A stretch of DNA of 64,000 bases from Cucumis sativus (Eukaryota; Streptophyta; Magnoliopsida; Cucurbitales; Cucurbitaceae), in the NCBI RefSeq assembly GCF_000004075.3, contig NC_026661.2, positions 15,776,307 through 15,840,306 of the forward strand, read 5' to 3'. How positions within the stretch are numbered: position 1 is the first letter of the stretch; every line of letters starts with the position of its first letter. The position numbers and the translations under genes were made by a program. This document shows positions 11,277 through 21,710 of the stretch, in pieces. The notes beneath the pieces are model-generated. The model had not been told where the DNA came from. It was given only the letters and a program-made list of their open reading frames with translations, and ran no database searches.

Positions 11277-14169
11277 ATGGCGAACCTACGGAATACTACT
11301 AGAGCCGTTAATGGAGGTTTTCTTCAAACCTTGCTTAGATTCTTCTCCTTCAGAGCTCTCCTTTCCGCCATTTCCATCGCATTTCTTCTCTTCCTCTCTT
11401 TCTCATTCGTCTTCACTCCCTCCACTCACTCTTCCGATCTCATCACCCTTCCTGTAAGTTCTCTTTCTCTCTTCTTACTTTTTATTTTCTTCCTCATTAT
11501 CCTTTCTAATTCTTTGTTTATGTTTCTCTCCCTTCCGACAATCATCGTGATTTTACTTTGTTTCTTGTGTTACTGGACTTCTCATTTATGGAATATCACT
11601 TAAAATGTCACTGTTATCCTTGTATGATAATTATTTATTGTTTTGTGTTTGGATTTTTGGATCCGGTTTCCGTAGATGCTCTCTCTCGCTTTAGATCGGA
11701 ATTCTTCGTGCATTTTCTTTTGGCAAAGTTCACTGTATGAAACGTTTGATTTTCAGAGTTTGATATTTTGTTTTTTCTTTGGAATTTGTTTGGATGATGT
11801 TTTATGTTGCGCTCTGAAGTAAATGTGTGTTGTGAAATTTTAGGGTTACGATTCTGTTCCGTACCGAATTAATTCCAGAACTAGACTTCCGTTAGCTGTT
11901 AAATCAGACCCGTTAAAACCCCGGTTCGATCAGATCCGGAAGCAAGCCGATGATCATCGGACTTTGCTTCACGCCTATGCTTCTTACGCTCGAAGGCTTA
12001 AATTGGAGTATTCGAAGCTTGTTAGGGTATTCGCGGATCTTTCTCAGAACTATACGGATCTCAATAATAAGCCTGGTTACCGTAGTCTTTTTGAGCCTGA
12101 AACGGCTTCCATCGACGAGGCTCTGCTTCGTCAGTTTGAGAAAGAGGTTAAAGAGCGTATTAAAGTCACGAGACAAGTCATTGCTGAAGCCAAAGAATCA
12201 TTTGACAATCAACTTAAGATTCAGAAATTGAAGGATACGATTTTTTCAGTGAATGAGTTATTGTCGAAAGCAAAGAAACAAGGTGCCTTCTCAAGTTTAA
12301 TTGCGGCTAAATCTCTTCCTAAAAGCTTGCATTGCATTGCAATGAGGTTGATGGAAGAGAGAATTGCACATCCAGACAAATATTCAGATGTAGGAAAGGC
12401 AGTACCACCAGAAATTGAGGATCCAAATCTTTACCATTATGCAATATTCTCAGACAATGTAGTTGCTGCATCCGTGGTCGTTAATTCAGCTAGTAAGAAT
12501 GCTGAAGAACCATGGAAACATGTGTTTCATGTTGTTACTGACAAGATGAATCTTGGGGCAATGCAAGTTATGTTCAAATTGAAGGACTATAATGGAGCTC
12601 ATATTGAAGTTAAGGCAGTGGAGGATTATAAGTTCTTGAATTCTTCCTATGTTCCAGTGCTTCGCCAGTTAGAGTCTGCAAATTTACAAAGGTTTTACTT
12701 TGAGAATAGTGTTGAAAATGCAACGAAGGATACAACAAATATGAAGTTTAGAAATCCCAAATATCTATCAATTCTGAACCATTTGCGGTTTTACTTACCT
12801 GAGATGTACCCAAAACTGCACAGAATTCTGTTTTTGGATGATGACATAGTTGTCCAGAAGGACTTGACTGGCTTGTGGAAGATCGATATGGATGGAAAAG
12901 TCAATGGCGCGGTGGAGACATGTTTTGGCTCATTTCACAGATATGCACAGTATATGAACTTTTCACATCCATTAATCAAGGAGAAGTTTGATCCCAAGGC
13001 ATGTGCATGGGCTTACGGAATGAACTTCTTCGATTTGGATGCTTGGAGAAGGGAAAAGTGCACAGAAGAATATCACTATTGGCAGAATATGGTAAGACAA
13101 ACTACTCTCTCAACTTGTATTCTGAATGTTTAATTCCTTTATTGCAAGTCTTTTAGCAATTTTGTGGTCTGTCCTATTTCATATATCTGACTGCCTATTA
13201 AGTTACAACCAAATCATCTATACTTTAATGACTCGTATTCTAATTGGCTATTTCCTGGTTTATTAGACAACTTAACCCTTTATGTTAAAGTGAGTTTTTT
13301 TGTACGGATGATCCATTCTTTGTTAGGTAAATGACTATTGACGCATGCCTCACAGGATCATGTTAGGGATGCCCATGTTTATTGTAGACCTAACGCTATG
13401 ACCATGTCTATCATGATCTTCATTTTTCTCACACTTTGTTGCGTTTTCACTATGAAGATTGTGGAGAAGTGGAGAAAAATAAAGATCTCTATAGACATGG
13501 TGATCGTGTTAGGGTTACAATAGACATGGTGTATAAAAAGCGGTTGCGGCTGTGCATGGTAGTGCACTTTGATTTAAGCAGAATGTTAGAATTCATTTGT
13601 TTATGAAGGGTGGGTCATTTAATCATTTAAGGGGTTGCAAATAACTTAAGCTTTTAGGTCATTCGATGATTTAATATGATATTAGAGCAAGAGGTCTTAG
13701 TGTTCAAACCAAAGACTCCCTTGCACTTGAACACAGTTCATATTTAAGACTGTTTGTGAGTGTTTGTAATAGCAACAGTTAATATTTAACGTGTAATGAT
13801 GAATCATTTTGATGTTCGATTCTATACTCCTCAAAATTATTCACACTCTTCCATTTGCCCCATCCATAACCTATTAGCTATCATTTGGTGCAGAATGAAA
13901 ACCGAACCTTGTGGAAATTGGGGACACTGCCTCCTGGTTTAATCACATTCTACTCCACAACAAAGCCACTAGACAAGACATGGCATGTCCTTGGACTGGG
14001 TTACAATCCCAGCATCAGCAAGGGGGAGATCGAAAATGCTGCAGTTGTGCACTTCAATGGGAACATGAAACCTTGGCTAGACATTGCCATAACTCAATTT
14101 CGGCCATATTGGACCAAGTATGTGGATTACGGTTTGGAATTTGTTCAAGCCTGCAACCTTGGTCTTTAA
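11277..14169 (+). CDS. GAUT8: Homogalacturonan galacturonosyltransferase, GAUT8/QUA1 type, 566 aa
   Basis: Three coding exons are seen: 11277-11453, 11844-13091 and 13894-14169, all joined in phase 0. The protein is a type II Golgi membrane enzyme. A hydrophobic anchor spans about residues 22-46, then a stem with AYASYARRLKLEYSKL and the KEVKERIKVTRQVIAEAKES coiled segment. The GT8 catalytic domain follows. The metal-binding DxD-type motif is Asp391-393 (FLDDDIVVQ), and the C-terminal HFNGNMKPW motif is at 528-536. GT8 GAUT enzymes transfer galacturonic acid from UDP-GalA onto pectic homogalacturonan; Arabidopsis qua1 mutants lose cell adhesion. The ending QACNLGL and the stem fit GAUT8 better than GAUT9. 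An upstream in-frame ATG at 11172 would add only microsatellite-coded residues and was not used. The intron at 13092-13893 carries a hairpin and a SINE-like piece. Confidence 0.95.
13372..13530. repeat. Inverted repeat (60-bp arms, 39-bp loop) in GAUT8 intron 2
   Basis: Bases 13372-13431 pair with 13471-13530 read backwards, with 48 of 60 positions identical by my count. The longest perfect blocks are ccatgtctat (10) and atttttctc (9). A transcript of either strand could fold into a long stem with bulges. Both strands can be read as similar peptides, but that follows from the symmetry and is not coding evidence. It may be a tiny MITE or a chance remnant of an inverted duplication. Confidence 0.75.
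13640..13745 (+). mobile_element. SINE-like or tRNA-derived repeat in GAUT8 intron 2
   Basis: The segment reads aagcttttaggtcattcg, then a worn atgatattagagcaagaggtc, then a B-box-like gtgttcaaacc at 13700-13710. I recall very similar strings (aagctttt.ggt ... tatcagagc ... gttcgaac) as a widespread dispersed repeat in plant genomes. Ends and target duplication are not visible. Confidence 0.35.
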
Positions 14170-17100
14170 ATTTATTTCATCATGGCATGTTCATGTTTTT
14201 TTCTTTTTTATAGTTTTATAGAAGGAAAGATGTTGGCTCTATGCTTGTCCAAAGGAAAGCATTGACCACTTTTAGTGCCTTTAAATATAATTATCATTTT
14301 GATTCCCTTCTATTTTGCTAAATAGAAATATTTGAGTTTCCGAGTAAAATTATATAAATTCTTTGAGATCTGTCGGTGGCAATGGCATCATAGACAAGTC
14401 ACCTTCATCCATTAATTTTTGGGGGCCTACCTTACTTTGAAATATGTTTACATTCATGTTTTTATTATTATTATTATCATTATTAAGAGAATTAATTATT
14501 TCCTTTTTCCCTTGGGAAGTTGGCTTCATTTAAATTAATTTTGAAGCCTGTCGGTATATTGTCAATTTCTTATTTCTATTTTCTTTCTTCTTTGTCAAAT
14601 TAGAAACTTTTGTTCATACCATCAATTATTTTAAATGCTCAAACTTTTCAAAATACTTGTAAATATAATACACACAACACAAATACATCTGGGACATACC
14701 ATAATAGCCAAAAGAAAAAGAAAAATCCATATCTAAATATTTTGGTTAATTTTGTCAAATTTAAATAAAATAAAATAAAATAGATAATTTTAGATGGATT
14801 TGGGCATAATCAAATATTAATTGTTTTACATAGACTATTCCAAATCTAAACATAATGTTAATAGAATCTAATCTGACGTCTATTTTTTAAAAAATTGAAG
14901 TAAAATCCAAATTCATGTCATACAGTTCAATCTCAAATTATGAAAATTTGTTGTATTAGTTTTGAGTTCAATATCAAATTTAAGTAAATTTGAAAAGTAA
15001 AAGGTATTTGAAACAAAAATTGTTATTGAAATATAGCTGGATGGATATAGTACATAAACAAAATTGGCAAGAAAGGGAAAAAAAAAAGTGAGTATTAGGG
15101 TAAAACACAGATTTGTTAAATATTTTACTTTTGCATCCAATACCTGTATTGTTTAACTTACCACTAAATAATTTCCATACTAAACAACTCTATACGTAAT
15201 AACTCAATTGAGAGCTCGTCCTCAAAGCAGCCAAGTCAAGTCATTCATAGCCATGACATACTTTTGATCATTTTTATATTTTTCTTTTAAGAAACCCTTT
15301 GAATTCTTTGAACTCTTAACCTCTTTCTTTCTTTTTTCTTTTTATTTAAAAAATGTTGTCTTGAGTAGTATATCCACACAATATAGTTGAGATAGTCAAC
15401 TTATAGATTCATTCGAAACATGATATCACATTTTGTCAAAAGTGCTTATTGAAAGTTTGTTTGAAATGGTTGTGGTCTTAGTCAACATTAAAATATAAGT
15501 CTTTCACTAATTACAAGAGATGAAATTAGTAGGGTTCAAGCACTACTCATTCCAAATTTATAGAGTAGAATAGTATTTTTTTTAATAAAAAGTCAGTTTT
15601 ATTTTGCACAACATGTCAGATCTTTGTCAAGAGACATAAAAAGGAGGATCTCGTAGAGGAATTTGATTAAATAAGAAAACAATCTTAACCTTTTCTTTGT
15701 ATTAATTTTGATTAATCAAGAATCGAAGTGTGCAATTCAATTGGTTCGACTGCGAGATCGAACTGTTCCATCCCTTCAAGTATTGTGCCACTTTGACCTT
15801 TGCCATTTCCTTTATAGATTTTATTTAAAATATGGTTGAGTTAAATGGACAACTTAATTTAACATGGTACAGTCTTTAATGCCAGAAGGCAAAGATATAT
15901 ATGTATTGATTTCACAAAGAAATATGGAACTAAAAGGTTAGAGATAGGATGGGATTGTCATGCACTCTTAGGCAGGAAGCACAAATACTTCTAATTGTGC
16001 ACAGAATTATATGTATCTCATAAGGATACATTCAAAGACATTATAGATACATGCTAATACATCCCATTGAAACAGTGCACGCATTGATTGAAAATAGCAT
16101 TGAAACGATGCATATATCAAATCTCCACTTTGAAACCCTAGCACTTTTGAAATGTCTTCCACTAAATTCACATTTACATTTGTTGCTCCAAACCCTATCA
16201 TCCGTTCTACAAGAATTTCAGTTCGTCTGCTCCATCGAAAAGCATTCTTCCACTCCACATTTATTCCATTCATCCGCTCCAAAATCTCCAATCGGTTGAA
16301 GAAAACATTCGGTGAATAGGAGCTTTTTCCATCCAACCACTCCAAAATCTCCAATCAATTGAACAAAGCTCTAAAATATCCAATCAGTGGGTTGTTCAAG
16401 GTCTTCATACATACCAGATTCAAGTAAGCTCTTAATTGGCTAACAAGTGAGCTTTTTGAGATTGTAGTGTATTTCTGATTATAGTGTATTTCTCCTTTGT
16501 TGTGGCCCTTGTAGAGAAAATTGGTGTGTATTTCTCCTTTTTGTTCGATGTTCAATGTCTTCTTTGTATTGTGCATTATAGTTCTTGATTTAGGCATTCT
16601 TAAAGATGAATGGAAATTGTTTAGTTTTTTAAAAGTTTTCACTCTTCTGATACATACGAAACAGAAACGTAAATTGTATAATAATTTTCTGTTTTTGATT
16701 ATAGGTTATATATATATACACACATTTGAGGATATAATTTTCTTTTTTTTTTATCAATTTATTTAATTATATTTTAAATTGTATTAACAAAATAACAACT
16801 GATATGCTCTTCCCTTTAGGAACACCAAAGGGGGATTGATTTGGTTTGGTTTGTATTGTTTTTTTCTTTTTAAACGTTTACATTTTTTATAAATTATAGC
16901 AATGTTAAAGATGAAAAAGGAGAAGTGTGAAGGAAGAACAACAACAAGTAACATGTTACGATCTGCTAGTTACACTAGTTCGAAAAAGCCATTAGCAAAT
17001 GGGATTCAAAAACTTTTAAGTTCTTCGAACAAGGTATTAATGTATATTCTTATCAATTGTAAACAAGTTGTAAATTATTATAACTTATTGTATGACTAAT

Positions 17101-17945
17101 TATAGGAGAGAGTCCATAATATACGATGAACAAGGGTCAAGAAGCAAGCAGGATATTCCAAAAACATCAAGAAAAAGGGGAGGAATGAACCTCCAAGAGA
17201 AGGCCCCAATGTACAAAAAAAAAAAAAAGCAGAGAATAAAAAGCATGGCAAAATGCATTAATAACATTTGTTTTTTAATGAATACAGTGATATTTTTAGT
17301 GTTGTGGCCTATATAGGTTTCAAAAAGGAAAATTATAAGAAGAAAACGTGAAGAAGATAAAGAAGAAGAGATTGAAGAAAAGGCATGTCTTGTACATTGT
17401 TCTTATTCAATTCATAAGATGTACGATGTTATCTAAATTCATAATATAAACTTGATGCACATGAAAATAGTGAAAGTGAAGAAGATCAGCCTACATAAGA
17501 AGATAAAGATGAAGAAGGGCAAGGGGAGACCACAATAAATGAAAAATCCAGTTCATCGATAAAAGATACAAGTGAAAAAAAATGAGAAATCCATGGATAG
17601 TAAAAAGGTAAAAAGAGAACACCAAAAGGGAAAGAAGGCAACCGTATAGGACATTCGATAATTGTAACTGTATCATTTGTATGGACTTACAGTATAACAT
17701 ATCAGTGGACTTCATGAATAGGGTGGTGTCTAGCAAGGGGTAGACTGGTATATCAGTGGGAGACTTTATTTTTTCCATTCTTGCTTGGGCTTACGAGGCA
17801 ATCTCAACATTGAGTACACGCCACACTTTGGAAGAACATAGAATGACCACAAATGGTGAAGGTAATAACATAAATAGTATCGTCAGATTCACAATTTCGT
17901 TGATCTCTTTGACCACGCCTGCTGCAACGAACAATCGTCTTTTTC
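14170..17945. other. Intergenic, AT-rich, unresolved Lys-rich frames
   Basis: No gene is supported. At 16310-16395 the words ccaaaatctccaatc / aaatatccaatca recur three times. From 16902 to 17640 the plus strand has short Lys/Glu-rich frames (for example around KTSRKRGGMNLQEK) separated by stops and poly-A. These may be the N-terminal part of a decayed transposon protein next to the MULE remnant, but I could not assign a family. Confidence 0.4.
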
Positions 17946-17949
17946 TCTA

Positions 17950-18700
17950 AAAATGACATAAATCTCTTTTTTTAGGCCTTCCAGCTAGATGTTTAACCTG
18001 TGGTGGATGTAGTCCATCGTTGCCACCTTGGTACATGTTCCTAATTTGGTCTACACTACCAATAGAACGTGTTCCTTTCTTGTACAAGTTTATCAAATTT
18101 GAAACATAATAGAACTTATCAGTGTACATATGTAGATTAAGATTCCTTGTAGAAAGTGCAATATATTCATGCATGTGAACAAGGGATCAAATCGAGGTCT
18201 CATTGACGACATGAGCATGTGTGATCTAAAATATTAACAACATATTGTTCCTTATGATGGTGGATTTTAAATTCATGTTGGTCTATAGGATATATCTGCC
18301 AAATTGTTAAAAAAATGTCATTTAGTTAAAAGTGCGTACATAGGCATTGCATTTATTATTCAAATATCAAACAACTTACGTTCATTGAGTGACTTTTCCT
18401 TAAAGCTTCTCGAATCATATCTTTTGCATATGTCGAAAGTTTCGTGCGTTGAAAATTCCATTTGGTATGATGTTCGTATAACCATTTTTGAACCAAACTA
18501 TGAATTTATTCTAGAATTTCAATTACAGGTAATTCTTGGGATTTTTCAACGTAGAATTCATACTTTCATAAATATTGGTAGTAATAACCAAATATCTTTT
18601 TCTCCTAAAAGATGCCCTAGCCAACTTATGTCTTCCAACAGCTTCCAACTCATGCACATGTGTAGTCGTTTAATCGTGTATTGACTAGGTCATTACCCAT
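17950..18700 (-). pseudogene. MULE (Mutator-like) transposase, C-terminal half
   Basis: On the minus strand the frame fragments read, in order, VGRHKLARASFRRKRYLV, then TTNIYESMNSTLKN, then IHSLVQKWLYEHHTKWNFQ and LSTYAKDMIREALRKSHSM. After these come YPIDQHEFK, the SWIM zinc-finger remnant CSC(R)Q-stop-DLDLIPCSHA, and RNLNLHMYTDKFYYVSN. The end is GLHPPQVKHLAGRPKK. This is the standard order downstream of the DDE domain in plant MuDR transposases. Several stops (one inside the SWIM motif) and at least one frame change make it dead. The catalytic DDE part is not found upstream (above 18700), so the copy looks 5'-truncated. No terminal inverted repeats were found. Confidence 0.8.
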
Positions 18701-19720
18701 TGTGAGTCTATGAGTTTTTTCCGTTTTCAAAATTGTTTTACAAAGTGTAAATATATATCCATATCTTAGTTTTTTTTAGAAATTGGAGCATCATCGTATT
18801 TGTATCTTGTACGTGTATCCATTTTTGTGTAATCTTAGACTTTAAGAGATAAAGATACACCATAGGATTTAGAATTACATTAAAATTATTTAGGATATTA
18901 GCTAGCCATAAGAAATATAAGTTTATCTACTTAGTCTCAACTTAATAACAAGATTAAATAGGTTAAGTTTTTTTTGTTCATGTTGGATCACTGCAGATGC
19001 AATGCGTTGCATGGTCTAAGGCATAGAAGCCTACTTGTTGAAGCTTGACTTGAACATCTATCCTTGTTTTCTTTTCTTTGTTATCTTTAGTATTTTGAAC
19101 ATCACCCACACAATCACAACCACCTCGTTTTACCCATTGTTAACATCAATTTTCATTGGATTGTATTGTTTAAAGGAAAATTAGATTGCATCTAGTCTTG
19201 TGGGATACAATACTTGGGATACTCCCCAACTTTACTATTAGTTGAGTGTTTACATTTGCACTAAGACCCCTCTTATTCATATTTTTAAAAAATGAAAGAA
19301 AAAATATTTATAGCATGACTTCAAGTAATCGAATATGTAAATTAAAAAAGAAAGAGAACATGAGTTGAGCTAGTTATCACGCTAGTCTCACACAGTAGAG
19401 GTTCCTGGTTTGAACCAGAGGGCTTAGACATTTCTTTTTCACACTTTTATGGCTAATTTGTTTCCAGTTGAACAAAATTATTGGAAGTTATCTAGTCAAT
19501 TTATCTGATATCTGTCTTAACATTTTCAAATTAATTAATATTTCCACAAAAAACATTCTTAATTTTGTTCCAAAATGTCATATTTCCATCCATAGAATAT
19601 TACATTAGATGAAATTATTGTACATATTGAAACGAAAAATTAAATGTAAAAAAAAAACGGAGAGAGAGAAGAAACCCAGAAAAAAATACAAATAAAGCAT
19701 TCAAATTCTGAGTAGAAAAA
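18700..19720. other. Intergenic, nothing certain
   Basis: AT-rich DNA between the MULE remnant and the 3' end of the membrane-protein gene. The only notable content is the tRNA-like segment at 19360-19430, listed separately. Confidence 0.5.
19360..19435 (+). mobile_element. tRNA-derived SINE-like segment
   Basis: The order gagctagttatcacgctag (A-box-like), gtctcacacagtagagg, then ggtttgaacca (B-box-like, 19407-19417) resembles a worn tRNA such as elongator Met. It would not fold as a functional tRNA, and the ends are unclear. A SINE head is the likeliest reading. Confidence 0.35.
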
Positions 19721-19724
19721 GATT

Positions 19725-20546
19725 TCAAGAGTGTGTCTTGTTCTTACCATTAGTAGTGAGTTGATGCAAGAATTTAAGCCCTTTAAAAGCTTTAGAAATC
19801 TTCTTCAAACCATTTTTCTTTCCCATTCCAAATCTCATTTTTGAAGTGGAAAATTTCAATGCTTGTAAGCAACAAATCTTCCCATTTTCTTCTTCTTCTT
19901 CTTCCTGATCTTCTAATTCTTCCATTTCCTTTTGTTGATTCACCAAACTCCTCAAATCCTTCTTCTTTGAAATGCATCTATTCTTCTTATTCACCTCTTC
20001 TTTAATAACTACTACCAATTCTTTGTCCTCATACTTTTCCCAAAGCAAATCCATTTTCTCTTCATCTTCAAACACTTTGCACTCCATAACACTCTTAACA
20101 ATACTGCAATTTGTTCCCACTTTTTCTTCTTTTGAGATATTTCTTGTACTGATCCCATTTTCAATAATATCACAATGATGATCATGACGATCTTTGGTTT
20201 CTTCTTGGTTGATTTCTTTCTTGATTTCAGGTTCTTGAGCTTCTTCAAGTAGCGGGAATTGGATGATGTTGAAGAAATTGTTGTACCACTCATCGAGAAG
20301 GAACAATTGGTCATGATCTTGATTTTGGTGGGAATGAGAGAAGAATGTGAAGAGAAATGGTAGAAGAAGGAGAAGAAAAGTAACGGACAAAAGTGGGGAG
20401 AAAAAGGAGAGGACTTTGAGGATGTAAGGGGAAAAGAAGAGGAAGTAAGAGAAATAGAGAGGGTGTGAGATAATTAAGGAACAAAATTGGGAGATTTGAG
20501 AGAGGAATATAGATGAAGGGGAGAGTTTTTCTTCTTCAGTACTCAT
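19725..20546 (-). CDS. Uncharacterised plant membrane protein, 273 aa
   Basis: Intact single-exon frame. Two hydrophobic helices lie near residues 29-49 and 51-70, so the N-terminal part is probably an integral membrane hairpin. A hydrophilic, Glu/Lys-rich middle region follows, with an acidic run (EELEDQEEEEEE) near residue 210. The C-terminus is basic: MRFGMGKKNGLKKISKAF then KGLKFLHQL. I recall this layout (two TM helices, acidic linker, basic KISKA-KG tail) from uncharacterised plant transmembrane proteins, but can give no symbol or function. The start ATG is followed by MSTEEEKL and is preceded on the minus strand by a leader with gaaaatgag. The neighbours give no functional clue. A coding gene is likely because the composition is structured and the tail is conserved-looking. 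Confidence 0.75.
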   Translation of the reverse strand: MSTEEEKLSPSSIFLSQISQFCSLIISHPLYFSYFLFFSPYILKVLSFFSPLLSVTFLLLLLPFLFTFFSHSHQNQDHDQLFLLDEWYNNFFNIIQFPLLEEAQEPEIKKEINQEETKDRHDHHCDIIENGISTRNISKEEKVGTNCSIVKSVMECKVFEDEEKMDLLWEKYEDKELVVVIKEEVNKKNRCISKKKDLRSLVNQQKEMEELEDQEEEEEENGKICCLQALKFSTSKMRFGMGKKNGLKKISKAFKGLKFLHQLTTNGKNKTHS

Positions 20547-21004
20547 TTTCTCCCCTATTTTTCTTTTTTTCTATGGAATCTTGTAGGAGAAAGAAAAGAT
20601 TTTCAATAGGGAAGTTTTGGTGTGAATCAGTTTGTGAAAGTGTGTGTTGGATTTTAGAAATTGAGGGGGGTCTAATCTAACTAACATTTAGAAAGGAAAA
20701 AAAGCTACTTTCAAAAGTGTCTGCTTGCCTATTATATCCACTGTGCCTTTTCTTTTCTCTCACATGTTTTACTTTTTTCAATTTTTGTGTGCTTCTCTTT
20801 TGATTTCTAAATCTCGTCCCCATTTAACCTAGATTATGGAAAGTAAATGAAAGAAACTATAAAATCTAATATTGTATAGATGGACAGACAAGGAAAAGAA
20901 ACAAAGAAAACGAGTGGTCATTCGTAAAAAATAGTTACCAAAATCAAAACTTTGACCAAATTATGAACAATCATATCTTCAACGACCTTGGTGGTTGTGA
21001 AAAC

Positions 21005-21365
21005 TCTCCACATATCTTCATAGTTGTATGATATTGCCTATTTTAGCATAAAATCGCATGGCTTTGCTTTCGGTTTCACTCCTAAAAGATCTCATGTCGA
21101 TGGAGATAGTTGTCCTCACTTATATATGTTCATGATCATTTCCTTATCTAACCAATTATGTGAGATTTGTGGGCCACATTCGTACAACCTCCCTTGAATA
21201 AAATACCATGAGCCTCCCCTCAAATAGTCATCCATCTTTCTAACTTCTATCTAGACTAACTACTCTTAACTAGAGCACACCGCACCTATATCTGATAAAG
21301 GTTAACTACGGATAACACGAATGATCTACTTCTTAAGCTTCTTTATACTGAATCTTTTGTTTGAC
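21005..21365 (+). repeat. Dispersed repeat R1, copy A
   Basis: Shares ordered blocks with 61310-61690 in the same orientation: ctccacat..tatgatattg, ggctttgctttcggtttc, the exact 21-base block at 21213-21233, agagcacac and a final acctac/ctact. It is a non-coding, probably non-autonomous, transposon-type repeat. The borders are approximate. Confidence 0.6.
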
Positions 21366-21439
21366 ACCTGAACATGCTACCAAACAAAACAACAAAACTA
21401 AGTCAAGGGCATGACTCTAATACCACTTGTTAGTGACAA

Positions 21440-21710
21440 AGATCCTTCAAATATCTCCACAATATAATGGTGTGAAGCCTTTTGGGGTGAAACTAAAAGT
21501 AAAGTCATATGGGGTAGATAGGTGGTGTGCTCTAGTGAGAAGGAGTAAACCTAGATAGAAGTTAGAAAAATTGATGAATATTAATGACTCTAATACCATG
21601 AGGGTTTATCTCAAAGTGGACAATATATATCATACTATTGTGGAGATAATTTGAGAGTCTTTGTTATTAACACTTGGGATTATATGTAATACTAACACTC
21701 ATGTCCCACA
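21440..21710 (-). repeat. Dispersed repeat R1, copy B, inverted and rearranged
   Basis: The reverse complement carries the same words as copy A: agagcacaccacctatc, ttctaacttctatctag, actttacttttagtttcaccc and ctccacaatagtatgata. The order is partly changed, so this is a rearranged inverted copy. Together with copy A it makes a loose palindrome around 21400. Confidence 0.55.

Noticed and set aside
13338..13567. Two similar short peptides on opposite strands in the GAUT8 intron
   Set aside because: They mirror each other only because the DNA is an inverted repeat; not coding evidence.
19360..19435. Functional tRNA gene
   Set aside because: Box-like words are present but acceptor and anticodon stems do not pair; better read as a SINE head.
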